Source: Hyphomicrobiales bacterium
Lineage (GTDB): Bacteria > Pseudomonadota > Alphaproteobacteria > Rhizobiales > Beijerinckiaceae
Reading direction: 5' to 3'
NCBI GenBank assembly: GCA_028868735.1
Contig: JAGWTW010000007.1
Span: forward strand, 1 to 64,000
Length of the DNA stretch: 64,000 bases
Shown here: positions 29,463-38,206 of the stretch, one piece after another
How the letters are laid out: each line of letters begins with the position of its first letter
Numbering within the stretch: position 1 is the stretch's first letter
Program-made: the position numbers and the translations under genes
The notes under the pieces: model-generated
What the model saw: only the letters and a program-made list of their open reading frames with translations
What the model was told of the DNA's origin: nothing
Database searches by the model: none

Positions 29463-30782
29463 ATGACAGACCTTTCCATCGTCGATCTCGGCCGCAATGC
29501 GCGGCGATTGCGCGTCGACACGCTGGTGCGGCTTCGCTGGCTCGCCGTCGCAGGGCAATCCTGCGCGCTGCTCGTCGTCCATTTCGTTCTCGGATACGGC
29601 TTTCCTCTTGTCCCTTGCTTTCTGGCGATCGCCGCTTCCGCGGCCCTCAATATCGGCCTGCGGCTAAAATTCGCGCGCAACGACCGTCTCGACGAAGGGC
29701 CCGCCACCGCCCTTCTCACTTTTGATTTGCTGCAGCTCGCCGCGCTGCTCTATCTCACCGGCGGAATCGAAAATCCTTTCGTCACGCTGGCTCTTGCTCC
29801 AGTCGTGATCTCGGCCGTGTCCCTGCCTCGCGGGCCGGCCGCCTATCTCGTCCTGCTCATGATCGCGCTCGCCGCGGCGCTCGCCTTTGCGCATCTCCCT
29901 TTACCGTGGAAGACCGGAACGGATTTCAGTCTCCCGTCCCTCTATCGCGCGGGAATTTGGGTCGCGCTCGGCCTCACCGGGGGATTTGTGGCGCTCTACG
30001 CGAGCCGAGTGGCCGACGAGGCGCGGCGATTGTCCGATGCGCTTGCGGCGACTGAGCTCGTTCTTGCTCGCGAGCAGCACCTCAGTCAGCTCGACGGCCT
30101 TGCCGCTGCCGCCGCGCACGAACTCGGAACGCCGCTGGCCACGATCGGGCTGATCGCAAAGGAATGGCAAAAGGCGCCGACCGCCGCACCGGCCGCCGAC
30201 GATATCGAACTGCTTTCGCAGCAGGTCCGGAGGTGTCGCGACATACTCGGGAAATTGACCTCGCTCGGTAATGACACGGGCAGCCTGCTGACCCGCATGA
30301 CCCTGCCCGTGCTCGTCGAAGAGGTCATCGAACCGCACAGGAATTTCGGCGTCGTACTTTCGGCTTCGGCCGACGGGCCGACGCCAGCCCCGGTCTGCGC
30401 ACGAAGTCCCGGCGTGCTCTACGGGCTCGGCAATTTCGTTGAGAACGCGGTGGATTTCGCGCGATCCAGAGTAGACATCGAAGCCCGATGGACCGAGGCG
30501 AAGGTATCGGTCCTAATTCGGGACGACGGCCCGGGGTTTGCGCCGGAGATCCTGACTCAGCTCGGTGAACCCTATGTAACGACACGGGCGGCCGACCGGC
30601 GCGCCAAGATTGACGAGTCCTCCGGGCTTGGGCTCGGGCTTTTCATCGCCAAGACCTTGCTGGAACGTTCCGGCGCGGCTGTGCGGATTGGCAATCGCAG
30701 TGATGCGTCCGGCGCCAGAATCGCGATCGAATGGCCGCGCGCGGCCTTCGAACGGAAAGACGAAGCGGTTGCGACCCCTTGA
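29463..30782 (+). CDS. regB: redox-sensing histidine kinase RegB/ActS/PrrB
   Basis: This is the membrane-bound sensor of the global redox two-component system. The 439-residue protein has a transmembrane N-terminal half with about six helices. The heptad GGIENPF (residues 100-106) matches the ubiquinone-responsive motif of RegB. The H-box AAAAHELGTPLA carries the phospho-accepting His219, and a cysteine at 258 in RRCRDIL corresponds to the redox-active RegB cysteine. The ATP-binding domain shows NFVENAVDFA, DDGPGFAPEI and GLGLGLFIAKT. It lies 31 bp before its response regulator. Known targets in relatives include respiration, carbon and nitrogen fixation, photosynthesis, and acid tolerance (ActS). 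Confidence 0.94.
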   Translation: MTDLSIVDLGRNARRLRVDTLVRLRWLAVAGQSCALLVVHFVLGYGFPLVPCFLAIAASAALNIGLRLKFARNDRLDEGPATALLTFDLLQLAALLYLTGGIENPFVTLALAPVVISAVSLPRGPAAYLVLLMIALAAALAFAHLPLPWKTGTDFSLPSLYRAGIWVALGLTGGFVALYASRVADEARRLSDALAATELVLAREQHLSQLDGLAAAAAHELGTPLATIGLIAKEWQKAPTAAPAADDIELLSQQVRRCRDILGKLTSLGNDTGSLLTRMTLPVLVEEVIEPHRNFGVVLSASADGPTPAPVCARSPGVLYGLGNFVENAVDFARSRVDIEARWTEAKVSVLIRDDGPGFAPEILTQLGEPYVTTRAADRRAKIDESSGLGLGLFIAKTLLERSGAAVRIGNRSDASGARIAIEWPRAAFERKDEAVATP

Positions 30783-30813
30783 CGCGCTCGCGCCAAAGCC
30801 GGATAGAGCGGCC

Positions 30814-31395
30814 ATGACGACCGACGGCTCCGTCCCGGACCCGCACGCCGCGGAAAAAACTTCGACCGGCGAAGACCGCAGTCTGCTGATCGTGGACGAT
30901 GATTCCGCTTTCCTGGCCCGGCTCGCCCGGGCGATGGAGACACGGGGCTACAGCGTTCGGACGGCTCCCTCCGTGGCAGAGGGGCTCAAGGCGATCGAAA
31001 CATTGCCTCCGGCGTTCGCGGTCATCGACATGCGGCTCGCCGACGGGAACGGGCTCGACATTATCTCGGAACTCAAGGCGCGGAGACCGGGCGCGCGCGG
31101 GGTCATCCTGACGGGATATGGGAATATCGCGACCGCTGTGACCGCCGTTAAGCTTGGCGCGTTCGATTACCTGGCCAAACCAGCGGATGCCGACGAGATC
31201 GACGGCGCGCTGCGATCGATAGCGCCAGACCATGCGGATCTGCCCGAAAATCCAATGTCGGCGGACCGTGTCCGCTGGGAACACATTCAGCGGATTTACG
31301 AGCTCTGCGGCCGCAACGTGTCCGAGACGGCCCGTCGGCTCAGCATGCACCGACGGACGCTTCAGCGCATTCTGGCGAAGCGCGCGCCACGCTGA
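30814..31395 (+). CDS. regA: response regulator RegA/ActR/PrrA
   Basis: This is the cognate DNA-binding regulator of RegB. The 193-residue protein has a receiver domain with the acidic pocket IVDDD near residue 28, phospho-acceptor Asp72 in FAVIDMRLADGNG, and the lysine in FDYLAKPAD. A short linker leads to a Fis-type helix-turn-helix, CGRNVSETARRLSMHRRTLQ, which is nearly invariant in this family. The ATG at 30814 fits the family length (about 184 residues plus a short extension). It follows regB at 31 bp. Its TGA stop directly abuts the TGA of mmcB on the other strand (TGATCA). Confidence 0.94.
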   Translation: MTTDGSVPDPHAAEKTSTGEDRSLLIVDDDSAFLARLARAMETRGYSVRTAPSVAEGLKAIETLPPAFAVIDMRLADGNGLDIISELKARRPGARGVILTGYGNIATAVTAVKLGAFDYLAKPADADEIDGALRSIAPDHADLPENPMSADRVRWEHIQRIYELCGRNVSETARRLSMHRRTLQRILAKRAPR

Positions 31396-31878
31396 TCAAG
31401 CAGTTGGATCACGCCAACGCGGATCCTGCAAAGCATGTAGACGATCGGCGGACAGCCTGGCGAATCGAAGCAGCATGGACTTGCGTCGCGCCGCCGCAAG
31501 ACGCGCCTCCGGCGCCGGCCGGACGAGTTGGGCGCCGAAATCATCGGCCAGGATCAGACCGACGTCGGCCGGGATCAGGCCCATGGGCGTTTGCGCGTCA
31601 ATCGCGAAATAAAATTGATCGCAGAACTCGAGGTAGTTCCGCCATTTTCGGTCAGATCGAAAGTCAGCTCGGCAGGATTTGATCTCAACGATCGCAATGA
31701 ATCCATCCGGCTGGAGCGCGACGATATCGGCGCGGCGTCCGTCGGGCAAACTCATTTCCTCGACCGTCGAATGGCCGGCGGACGCAAGCATGCGACGCAC
31801 CCCCCGCGCGATCCGCCGCGCCGCCGAGGCGCCATCCCGGGGGCTTGCAGGGATCGAATCTCGCTGACCAATCGACAT
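31396..31878 (-). CDS. mmcB: MmcB family DNA repair protein (PD-(D/E)XK fold)
   Basis: This protein of about 160 residues belongs to the alphaproteobacterial MmcB family, linked in Caulobacter to mitomycin C damage. It contains a PD-(D/E)XK nuclease-like core: the aspartate in GRRADIVAL and EIK in GFIAIVEIKSC, followed by RSDRKWRNYLEFCDQFYFA. I chose the ATG at 31878, which gives the family length; the frame stays open upstream but that part looks non-coding. No alphaproteobacterial LexA box (GTTC-N7-GTTC) is visible upstream. It starts 27 bp from the divergent binding-protein gene and ends flush with regA. Confidence 0.87.
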   Translation of the reverse strand: MSIGQRDSIPASPRDGASAARRIARGVRRMLASAGHSTVEEMSLPDGRRADIVALQPDGFIAIVEIKSCRADFRSDRKWRNYLEFCDQFYFAIDAQTPMGLIPADVGLILADDFGAQLVRPAPEARLAAARRKSMLLRFARLSADRLHALQDPRWRDPTA

Positions 31879-31905
31879 GCGTTCGAGGCTGCATAATATC
31901 GGCTC

Positions 31906-33039
31906 ATGAGAGATTCGCCACCGCAATCGCCGCGCCGCCCCGCCATCCTCTTGCGCCTTGCAAAAGCGGCGCTTCTGGTCGCGCTGTATGCGTTGTCCGG
32001 ACCCGCGACAGCGGCGGATCGGGTCGTCAATGTCGCGAATTGGAGCGACTACATCGATCAAAAAACGCTCGAAGATTTTACGCGCGAGACCGGTATACGC
32101 GTCATTTACGACACATACGATTCTAACGAAATCCTCGAGACGCGCCTGCTCGCAGGCGGCACCGGCTATGACGTCGTCGTTCCTTCCGCGACTTTTCTGC
32201 AAAGACAGATCGCAGCCGGCGTGTATCAAAAACTCGACAAGTCGCTTTTGCCGAATCTCAAGGGCCTGTCGCCGGACATCGCCTCACGTCTCGGCGCCTA
32301 CGATCCCGGCAATCAATACGCCGTCGACTACATGTGGTTCACGACAGGCATCGCCTACAATACAAAAAAGGTGCGCGATCGCCTCGGCGAAGTTCCGCTC
32401 GATACGTGGGACATCGTGTTCAAGCCCGAGAACATGCGCAAGCTCGCCGACTGCGGCGTTTACTTTCTGGACAGCCCAGAGGACATCCTCTCGATCGCTG
32501 CGAAATATCTGGGAATGGCGCCGGATCTGAAGGACGCCGCCTCCATTGCGCGCGCGGCGGCGCTTGTTTCGGGCGTACGCCGCTACATCAAGAAATTTCA
32601 CTCGTCGGAATACATCAATGCGCTTGCGAACGGCGACATCTGCGTGGCCGTCGGTTGGGCCGGCGACAGCTTCCAGGCACAGAACCGAGCGCGCGAAGCA
32701 GGCGCCGGGGTCGAGATCGGCTACGTGATTCCACGAGAAGGCACGCTGATGTCGCTCGACACGCTGGCTATTCCGAAGGACGCAAAACATGTCGTAGAAG
32801 CGCATCGATTCATCGACTACCTGCTGCGGCCTGAAATCGCCGCGCGCAATACCGAGATCACCAACTTTGCCAACCCGGTGACGATTTCAAAAGAAAAACT
32901 GCCGGAATCGATTCTGAACAACAAGGGCATCTACCCGGACGAAGCCACTATGCGTCGCCTCTTCACTGTCAGCGCGAAAGATCCCGAAGTTCAGAAAATC
33001 ATCACGCGCGAATGGTCGCGCGTAAAACTAGGGCGCTAG
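31906..33039 (+). CDS. polyamine-type ABC transporter substrate-binding protein (PotF/PotD-like), orphan
   Basis: This 377-residue periplasmic binding protein has a long N-terminal signal peptide (AKAALLVALYALSGPATAAD, cleavage predicted after ATA) and the polyamine-binding family core. The core includes VVNVANWSDYIDQKTLEDF, YDVVVPSATFLQRQI, and GVYQKLDKSLLPNL. In PotF homologues this fold binds putrescine or spermidine. No permease or ATPase gene is adjacent, so it either works with a transporter encoded elsewhere or serves as a sensor. It is divergent from mmcB (27 bp) and nearly abuts the convergent coaA (3 bp). Confidence 0.9.
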   Translation: MRDSPPQSPRRPAILLRLAKAALLVALYALSGPATAADRVVNVANWSDYIDQKTLEDFTRETGIRVIYDTYDSNEILETRLLAGGTGYDVVVPSATFLQRQIAAGVYQKLDKSLLPNLKGLSPDIASRLGAYDPGNQYAVDYMWFTTGIAYNTKKVRDRLGEVPLDTWDIVFKPENMRKLADCGVYFLDSPEDILSIAAKYLGMAPDLKDAASIARAAALVSGVRRYIKKFHSSEYINALANGDICVAVGWAGDSFQAQNRAREAGAGVEIGYVIPREGTLMSLDTLAIPKDAKHVVEAHRFIDYLLRPEIAARNTEITNFANPVTISKEKLPESILNNKGIYPDEATMRRLFTVSAKDPEVQKIITREWSRVKLGR

Positions 33040-33042
33040 GCC

Positions 33043-34011
33043 TTACAGCTTGCGAAGGGCGACGCGTTCGATCTTGTGCGTCTCGCCTTTCGTGAGAACA
33101 AGACTCGCGCGCGCGCGCGTCGGGAAAATGTTCTCGTGGAGATTACGCAGGTTGATGCGCGACCAGATGGAGCGCGCGACCGACATGGCCTCGGTGTCGC
33201 TGAGATCGGCATATTTGCGGAAATAGGATTTCGGATCGCGAAAAGCGGTCTGGCGCAACCGCATGAAACGATCGATGTACCAGCGCTCGAGCACGGGGTC
33301 TTCCGCGTGGAGATATACCGAAAAGTCGAAAAAGTCCGAAACGAAGGGCACCTCGCTGGCGTCGCGCGAGAGCCGGCTGGGCTGCAGCACATTTACGCCT
33401 TCGAAGATCAAAATGTCCGGTCGATCGACGACGACGGATTCATCGGGGATCACATCATAAGTCAGATGCGAGTACACAGGCGCCTCGACCCGAGGCTGTC
33501 CGGCCTTCACGTCGGATAGAAATCGTATCAGCGAGTTATGGTCGTAACTCTCCGGAAAGCCCTTTTTCTCCATCAAGCCGTCGCGCTCCAGCACCGCGTT
33601 GGGATAGAGAAAGCCATCGGTCGTAACCAGTTGCACCTTCGGCGTATTTGGCCAGCGCGAGAGAAGAGCCTGAAGGACACGCGCCGTCGTCGATTTGCCG
33701 ACGGCGACGGAACCAGCGACGCCGATAATGTAGGGAACCTTGCCGTCCTCTGCTCCCAAAAAGCGCTGCGTCGCCTTGAAGAGGCCCTGCGTCGCCGCGA
33801 CGTAGAGCGCAAGCAAGCGAGACAGCGGAAGATAGATCGCGATGACCTCTTCGACCGAAATCGGATCATTGATCGATTGCAGCTTGGTCAGATCGTCGAT
33901 CGTCAGCGTAAGAGGCGTGTCGGCGCGCAGCGCCGCCCATTCGCCGCGGGTGAAATGACGGTAGGGTGAGATATTGTCGCTGGAGCGCCCGAGCGAAACC
34001 CTCTGGTCCAT
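33043..34011 (-). CDS. coaA: pantothenate kinase, type I
   Basis: CoaA phosphorylates pantothenate with ATP, the first step of coenzyme A synthesis. The 322-residue protein matches bacterial type I kinases: [15 protein letters not shown] at the N terminus, Walker [18 protein letters not shown], the TTDGFLYPN and KKGFPESYD motifs, and [13 protein letters not shown] chose the ATG at 34011, which gives the normal N terminus; the frame is open to 34203 but that part overlaps the histidine gene. It follows hisF/E by 20 bp and ends the his-coaA operon, a gene order common in Rhizobiales. coaBC is at 55628. Confidence 0.95.
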   Translation of the reverse strand: MDQRVSLGRSSDNISPYRHFTRGEWAALRADTPLTLTIDDLTKLQSINDPISVEEVIAIYLPLSRLLALYVAATQGLFKATQRFLGAEDGKVPYIIGVAGSVAVGKSTTARVLQALLSRWPNTPKVQLVTTDGFLYPNAVLERDGLMEKKGFPESYDHNSLIRFLSDVKAGQPRVEAPVYSHLTYDVIPDESVVVDRPDILIFEGVNVLQPSRLSRDASEVPFVSDFFDFSVYLHAEDPVLERWYIDRFMRLRQTAFRDPKSYFRKYADLSDTEAMSVARSIWSRINLRNLHENIFPTRARASLVLTKGETHKIERVALRKL

Positions 34012-34031
34012 GTCGTCCCGCACCTTTACGC

Positions 34032-35123
34032 CTACGCGCCGTCCTTGCGTGCGGCCTTTTCCTGCAAGCCGGACTGACGCGTTCGACGCTGAAGTTCGGC
34101 GAGCACAGATTCGAACGCTATCCCGCGCGACTTCAGCATGACCATCAGATGGTAGACCAAATCCGCGCTTTCCGAAACGACTTCCGCATCGCTCCCCGAA
34201 CACGCCGCGATGACAGCTTCGATCGCTTCCTCGCCGAGCTTCTTGGAGACACGGGCCGGTCCCCCATCGAGAAGTTTACGCGTGTAGGATGACCCGGCGT
34301 CGCTCGAAGCGCGGGCAGTGATGATATCGGCTAACTGTTCGAGTGTGAACGAATCCGACGCGGAAGCGTCGAGCCTCATCGGGAGTCCGGCCTGCGACAT
34401 GTAGTCCTTCGCCTCGCGGATCGTGAAAGTTCCAAAGTGGAATATGGACGCGGCGAGCACAGCCGATGCGTGGCCGTCCCGAACGCCGGCCACGAGATGC
34501 TCGAGCTCGCCAACGCCGCCGGAGGCGATTACCGGCACTGGCGCCGCATCGGCGATACTGCGGGTGAGTTCGATATCAAATCCGCGCTTGGTTCCGTCGC
34601 GATCCATCGACGTCAAAAGCAACTCGCCGGCCCCCAGTGCAACGACTTCACGCGCGAAACCGATAGCATCAATCCCGGTGGATTTTCGGCCGCCGTGCGT
34701 GAAAATCTCCCAATGATCGCCGACGCGCTTGGCGTCGATGGCGACCACGATGCATTGGCTGCCGAACTTTTCTGCTGCTTCGCGCACGAAATCGCGATTG
34801 GCGACCGCGGCCGAATTGATCGAAACCTTGTCTGCTCCGGCCAGCAGGAGCTTCCTGATATCCTCGATCGTCCGGACGCCGCCGCCAACCGTCAGGGGCA
34901 TGAAGCATGCCTCGGCCGTGCGCTGGACGACGTCGAACAGGATGCCTCGGTTCTCATGCGTCGCGGTGATGTCCAAGAAGCATAGTTCGTCGGCCCCGGC
35001 CGCGTCGTAGGCGATCGCGCATTCGACGGGATCGCCGGCGTCGCGCAGATCGACGAAATTGACGCCCTTGACCACGCGTCCGTCCTTGACGTCGAGACAG
35101 GGAATGAGGCGCTTCTTAAGCAC
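34032..35123 (-). CDS. hisF/hisE: HisF-HisE fusion: imidazole glycerol phosphate synthase cyclase subunit + phosphoribosyl-ATP pyrophosphatase
   Basis: One uninterrupted 363-codon frame joins two histidine enzymes. Residues 1-252 are HisF: the catalytic aspartates lie in [14 protein letters not shown] and [10 protein letters not shown], followed by [14 protein letters not shown] and VIASGGVGE, ending at the usual HisF terminus IPMRLD-type (here LPMRLD). In place of a stop a linker of about 6 residues (ASASDS) runs into HisE at residues about 259-363, with [15 protein letters not shown] and [13 protein letters not shown], the MazG-like metal site. GTG 35123 is chosen because AGAGG lies 6 nt upstream and it overlaps the hisA stop; ATG 35141 is an alternative. 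An internal ATG at 34379 could also yield free HisE. Confidence 0.9.
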   Translation of the reverse strand: MLKKRLIPCLDVKDGRVVKGVNFVDLRDAGDPVECAIAYDAAGADELCFLDITATHENRGILFDVVQRTAEACFMPLTVGGGVRTIEDIRKLLLAGADKVSINSAAVANRDFVREAAEKFGSQCIVVAIDAKRVGDHWEIFTHGGRKSTGIDAIGFAREVVALGAGELLLTSMDRDGTKRGFDIELTRSIADAAPVPVIASGGVGELEHLVAGVRDGHASAVLAASIFHFGTFTIREAKDYMSQAGLPMRLDASASDSFTLEQLADIITARASSDAGSSYTRKLLDGGPARVSKKLGEEAIEAVIAACSGSDAEVVSESADLVYHLMVMLKSRGIAFESVLAELQRRTRQSGLQEKAARKDGA

Positions 35124-35862
35124 GGAGCGCCTCTCGAGCATCGCGAATCAGAGACAGAGCGTCCTCGCCGCGAAGACGCCCGTCGTAGAGCGCCCGTCCC
35201 GAAATTGCTCCGGCGAGCCTGGCGCAATCCGGCTGCAACAGCCTTCTGACATCGTCGAGCGAGGCGAGGCCGCCGGACGCGATGACCGGAATGTTGACCG
35301 CCTCGGCGAGCGCGAGCGTCGCATCGATATTGAGCCCGAGCATGACGCCGTCGCGCATGATATCGGTGTAGATGATCGCGGATACGCCGGCGTCCTCGAA
35401 GCGCTTGCCGATTTCGGCCGCCGTCATAGTCGAGACACGCGCCCAGCCTTCGATCGCAACCAATCCTTCACGTGCGTCGATCCCGACGGCGACGCGGCCA
35501 GGATGGATGCGCGCCGCCTCCCGCACGAGGCTCGGATCGCGAACCGCCGCCGTTCCAATGATGACGCGGCTGACGCCTTTCGAAAGCCAACCCTCGATCG
35601 TGCGCAAATCCCGAATGCCGCCGCCGAGCTGAACAGGGATCTTGAGACGCGCGAGCATGCCTTCGACAGCCTGCGCGTTCATCGGCTTTCCGGCGAACGC
35701 GCCATCGAGGTCGACGACGTGCAGGTACTCGAAGCCGGTTTGCTCGAACTCGACCGCCTGCGCGACGGGATCGACGTTGAACACCGTCGCCTTGTCCATG
35801 TCTCCATGTACGAGACGGACGCATTCGCCGTTCTTGAGATCGATGGCCGGGAACAGGATCAT
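35116..35862 (-). CDS. hisA: phosphoribosylformimino-5-aminoimidazole carboxamide ribotide isomerase
   Basis: HisA opens the ProFAR sugar ring by Amadori rearrangement in histidine synthesis. The 248-residue TIM barrel has [18 protein letters not shown] with the catalytic Asp at residue 8, VQLGGGIRD, and the second half with [14 protein letters not shown] and [12 protein letters not shown], the phosphate-binding loops. I chose the ATG at 35862; it overlaps the hisH stop by 4 nt. The frame is open far upstream, but that is a shadow of hisH. Its stop lies within the start region of hisF, so hisH, hisA and hisF are translationally linked. Confidence 0.96.
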   Translation of the reverse strand: MILFPAIDLKNGECVRLVHGDMDKATVFNVDPVAQAVEFEQTGFEYLHVVDLDGAFAGKPMNAQAVEGMLARLKIPVQLGGGIRDLRTIEGWLSKGVSRVIIGTAAVRDPSLVREAARIHPGRVAVGIDAREGLVAIEGWARVSTMTAAEIGKRFEDAGVSAIIYTDIMRDGVMLGLNIDATLALAEAVNIPVIASGGLASLDDVRRLLQPDCARLAGAISGRALYDGRLRGEDALSLIRDAREALRA

Positions 35863-36512
35863 GGGCGCCACCGCAAGAAATTGCCGATCAGCCGCAGCCC
35901 GAGCGTCTGGCTCTTTTCGGGGTGAAACTGAGTACCGGCTATGTTGTCGCGTCCGACCATGGCCGTCAGCGCGCCGCCATATTCGACTTCTGCGATAACA
36001 GCGGTCGGATCCTTTGTGCGAAAATGATAGGAGTGGACGAAATAGGCATGCAGACCCGTCTCGCCCATCGGCAGATCTTTCAGCAGCGGGTGTGGCCGGC
36101 GTGCAGTCAGCGTGTTCCAGCCCATGTGCGGCACCTTGAGCGCGGGGTCTGCCGGCTCGACGCGAACGACGTCGCCGTCGATCCAGTCGAGACCTTCGAC
36201 GGTCTCGTATTCGAGCCCGCGCGTTGCGAGAAGTTGCATGCCGACGCAGATGCCGAGGAACGGGCGGGCGCGCTGGCGCGCCGCCTCGTCGAGCGCTTCG
36301 ACCATACCCTCGACAGCCGCCAGTCCACTTCGACAATCTGCGAAGGCGCCGACGCCGGGCAGAACGATCCGGTCCGCCTTGCGCACGATGTCCGGATCCG
36401 CCGTCACCGTGATATCGGACGCGGAAGCGCCGGTCTCACGCGCCGCGCGCTCGAACGCCTTGCGGGCGGAGTGCAGATTGCCCGACCCATAATCGACGAT
36501 CGCGACGGTCAC
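35859..36512 (-). CDS. hisH: imidazole glycerol phosphate synthase, glutaminase subunit
   Basis: HisH hydrolyses glutamine and channels ammonia to HisF. The 217-residue class I amidotransferase shows [18 protein letters not shown] at the N terminus, the oxyanion strand [10 protein letters not shown], the nucleophile Cys in [15 protein letters not shown] near residue 83, and the catalytic His-Glu in [14 protein letters not shown] near residue 197. It overlaps DUF2628 upstream and hisA downstream by 4 nt each. Its partner HisF is present here as a HisF-HisE fusion, so HisH would dock onto the fused protein. Confidence 0.96.
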   Translation of the reverse strand: MTVAIVDYGSGNLHSARKAFERAARETGASASDITVTADPDIVRKADRIVLPGVGAFADCRSGLAAVEGMVEALDEAARQRARPFLGICVGMQLLATRGLEYETVEGLDWIDGDVVRVEPADPALKVPHMGWNTLTARRPHPLLKDLPMGETGLHAYFVHSYHFRTKDPTAVIAEVEYGGALTAMVGRDNIAGTQFHPEKSQTLGLRLIGNFLRWRP

Positions 36513-36874
36513 GATTGGACCCTTGCCGACGCGGCGTTAGCCTGAGCCAGCGCCTCGATCTCGTCACTTCCGGCGACGACGCCCGAAATCGCTCGCCCCC
36601 GACGCGAAATCGCCCGACGCTCCCATTCGTTTCCATCGAATCCGAGGAGCGCGCCGACGATCGCGAGGGCTACGACGGCGGCGCCGAGGCCAAGCAGGCC
36701 CGCGCGAGCGCTTATCACGATCGTCGCATCGACGATCAGGAACAGCGCCGCGAGCAACCAAAGCTTTTTCGCGGCAAGCCAGAGCGGCCCGAAAGCGAAC
36801 GCAGCCCAGCTGAAACGGTAAGGAATCAGCGCCGGAGCGACGCCTTGTCCCTCATGTACGGTAAATACGGTCAC
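36509..36874 (-). CDS. DUF2628 domain-containing membrane protein
   Basis: This 121-residue small membrane protein has function unknown. It starts [10 protein letters not shown] and contains [23 protein letters not shown], the DUF2628 core, followed by two hydrophobic helices (about residues 42-57 and 60-78) and the polar [17 protein letters not shown] stretch typical of the family. In many Rhizobiales this gene sits between hisB and hisH, as here, and its stop overlaps hisH by 4 nt. Co-translation with histidine genes is consistent, but no direct role in histidine synthesis is known to me. Confidence 0.85.
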   Translation of the reverse strand: MTVFTVHEGQGVAPALIPYRFSWAAFAFGPLWLAAKKLWLLAALFLIVDATIVISARAGLLGLGAAVVALAIVGALLGFDGNEWERRAISRRGRAISGVVAGSDEIEALAQANAASARVQS

Positions 36875-36889
36875 GAACGGCTCGATTTC

Positions 36890-37477
36890 TCACAAAACCC
36901 CTTTGGTCGACGGAACGACGCCGCCCTGGCGTGGATCCTGCTCGACCGCCTGACGCAAGGCGCGGGCCAGCGCCTTGAAACAGGATTCGGCTATATGGTG
37001 GCTGTTGGCGCCCCTGATGTTGTCGACGTGGAGGGTCGCGCCGCTGTTTCCTGCGAACGCCTGGAAAAACTCCCGGACGAGCTCCGTGTCGAATGTTCCG
37101 ATCTTCGGGGTCGGAAATGCCGCCTCGAACACCAGGAAGGGCCGGCCAGACAGGTCGATAGCGGCTCTGGACAGGGCCTCATCCATCGGCACGTAGGCCG
37201 AAGCGTACCGGCGAATCCCGGATCGATCGCCGAGCGCCTGCCGCACGGCTTGTCCGAGTACGATCCCCACGTCTTCGACGGTGTGGTGATCATCGATGTG
37301 CAGATCGCCCTTCGCCGCGATCTCCAGATCGATGAGCGCGTGACGGGCGATCTGGTCCAGCATGTGGTCGAAAAAGCCGATTCCCGTCGAAATCGACGAT
37401 TTGCCGGTCCCGTCCAGACAAACGGACACGGAAATATCCGTTTCCTTCGTCTTCCGCTGGATCGTCGCCCGGCGCAT
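36890..37477 (-). CDS. hisB: imidazoleglycerol-phosphate dehydratase (monofunctional)
   Basis: HisB dehydrates imidazole glycerol phosphate to imidazole acetol phosphate using two Mn ions. The 195-residue protein is the IGPD domain only, without the N-terminal histidinol phosphatase of enteric HisB. Metal motifs are [28 protein letters not shown] near residues 62-76, and the C-terminal [13 protein letters not shown]. The start is the ATG at 37477 with GCGGGG about 8 nt upstream; the ATG at 37483 is equally possible. It is the first gene of the operon (hisB, DUF2628, hisH, hisA, hisF/E, coaA) and is divergent from hslV. Confidence 0.94.
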   Translation of the reverse strand: MRRATIQRKTKETDISVSVCLDGTGKSSISTGIGFFDHMLDQIARHALIDLEIAAKGDLHIDDHHTVEDVGIVLGQAVRQALGDRSGIRRYASAYVPMDEALSRAAIDLSGRPFLVFEAAFPTPKIGTFDTELVREFFQAFAGNSGATLHVDNIRGANSHHIAESCFKALARALRQAVEQDPRQGGVVPSTKGVL

Positions 37478-37631
37478 GTCCATATCCCCGCGAGGTTTGA
37501 GGCGCGCACCTTCTATCTGCATTTTCACGGTTTTGCCATGACCGCGTCGCACATGCGTCCCATGCGGCGCTTGCCCCGGCCTCAGACCGCAGATAGAGGG
37601 CTTGCGGCCATCCTGGCCCGGGAAATTCTGG

Positions 37632-38195
37632 ATGAACGTCGATCAGCAGCGCTGGCATGCCACAACCATCGTGATGGTCCGGAAAGGCGGCCGTGTCACG
37701 ATCGCCGGAGACGGCCAGGTCTCGCTCGGTCAGACGGTCGTGAAGGGCAACGCCCGCAAGGTGCGACGGCTCGGCAAAGGCGCAGTCATTTCGGGATTCG
37801 CCGGCGCGACGGCGGACGCCTTCACCCTGTTCGAGCGGCTCGAGGCGAAACTCGACCAATTTTCGGGCCAGCTGACGCGGGCGACGATCGAGATGGCGAA
37901 GGACTGGCGAACCGATCGTTATCTGCGGCGTCTGGAGGCGATGATGCTGGTGGCGGACGCGTCGTCGTCATTTCTGTTGTCAGGAACGGGCGACGTGCTC
38001 GAACCCGAGCAGTCCCCGCACGGATCGGTCATGGCGATCGGTTCCGGAGGCAATTATGCGCTCGCGGCCGCGCGCGCCCTGCTCGACGGATCCGGGGACG
38101 CCGAGACGATCGCTCGCCGCTCTCTGGAGATCGCAGCGGAAATCTGCGTCTACACAAACACCAACATCGTGATCGAATCCGTGGATTCGGCCTGA
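37632..38195 (+). CDS. hslV: ATP-dependent protease subunit HslV (ClpQ)
   Basis: HslV is the threonine protease of the HslUV complex, a two-ring proteasome-like particle. The 187-residue protein carries the short propeptide before the catalytic N-terminal threonine in [34 protein letters not shown] and the core [17 protein letters not shown] follow. I chose the ATG at 37632 because GGGAA lies about 7 nt upstream; an earlier ATG at 37602 is possible but unusual. It precedes hslU by 11 bp. The 154-bp hisB-hslV divergent region should contain its promoter, but I could not pick a convincing heat-shock sigma-32 site. Confidence 0.95.
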   Translation: MNVDQQRWHATTIVMVRKGGRVTIAGDGQVSLGQTVVKGNARKVRRLGKGAVISGFAGATADAFTLFERLEAKLDQFSGQLTRATIEMAKDWRTDRYLRRLEAMMLVADASSSFLLSGTGDVLEPEQSPHGSVMAIGSGGNYALAAARALLDGSGDAETIARRSLEIAAEICVYTNTNIVIESVDSA

Positions 38196-38206
38196 AGGAC
38201 TGTTCG

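Noticed and set aside
31879-31905. LexA/SOS box in front of mmcB
   Set aside because: The direct repeat GTTC-N7-GTTC (or GAAC-N7-GAAC) is absent from the short upstream gap and its near flanks; a single GTTC is not enough.
37478-37631. Heat-shock (sigma-32) promoter for hslVU
   Set aside because: A CTTG occurs but no matching CCTAT-type -10 at the right distance was seen.
36515-38206. Long open frame in phase with hslU, continuing 564 codons upstream of its start
   Set aside because: It is antisense to hisH, DUF2628 and hisB, has no recognisable protein and no start signal; hslU has a proper ATG with ribosome binding site at 38207.
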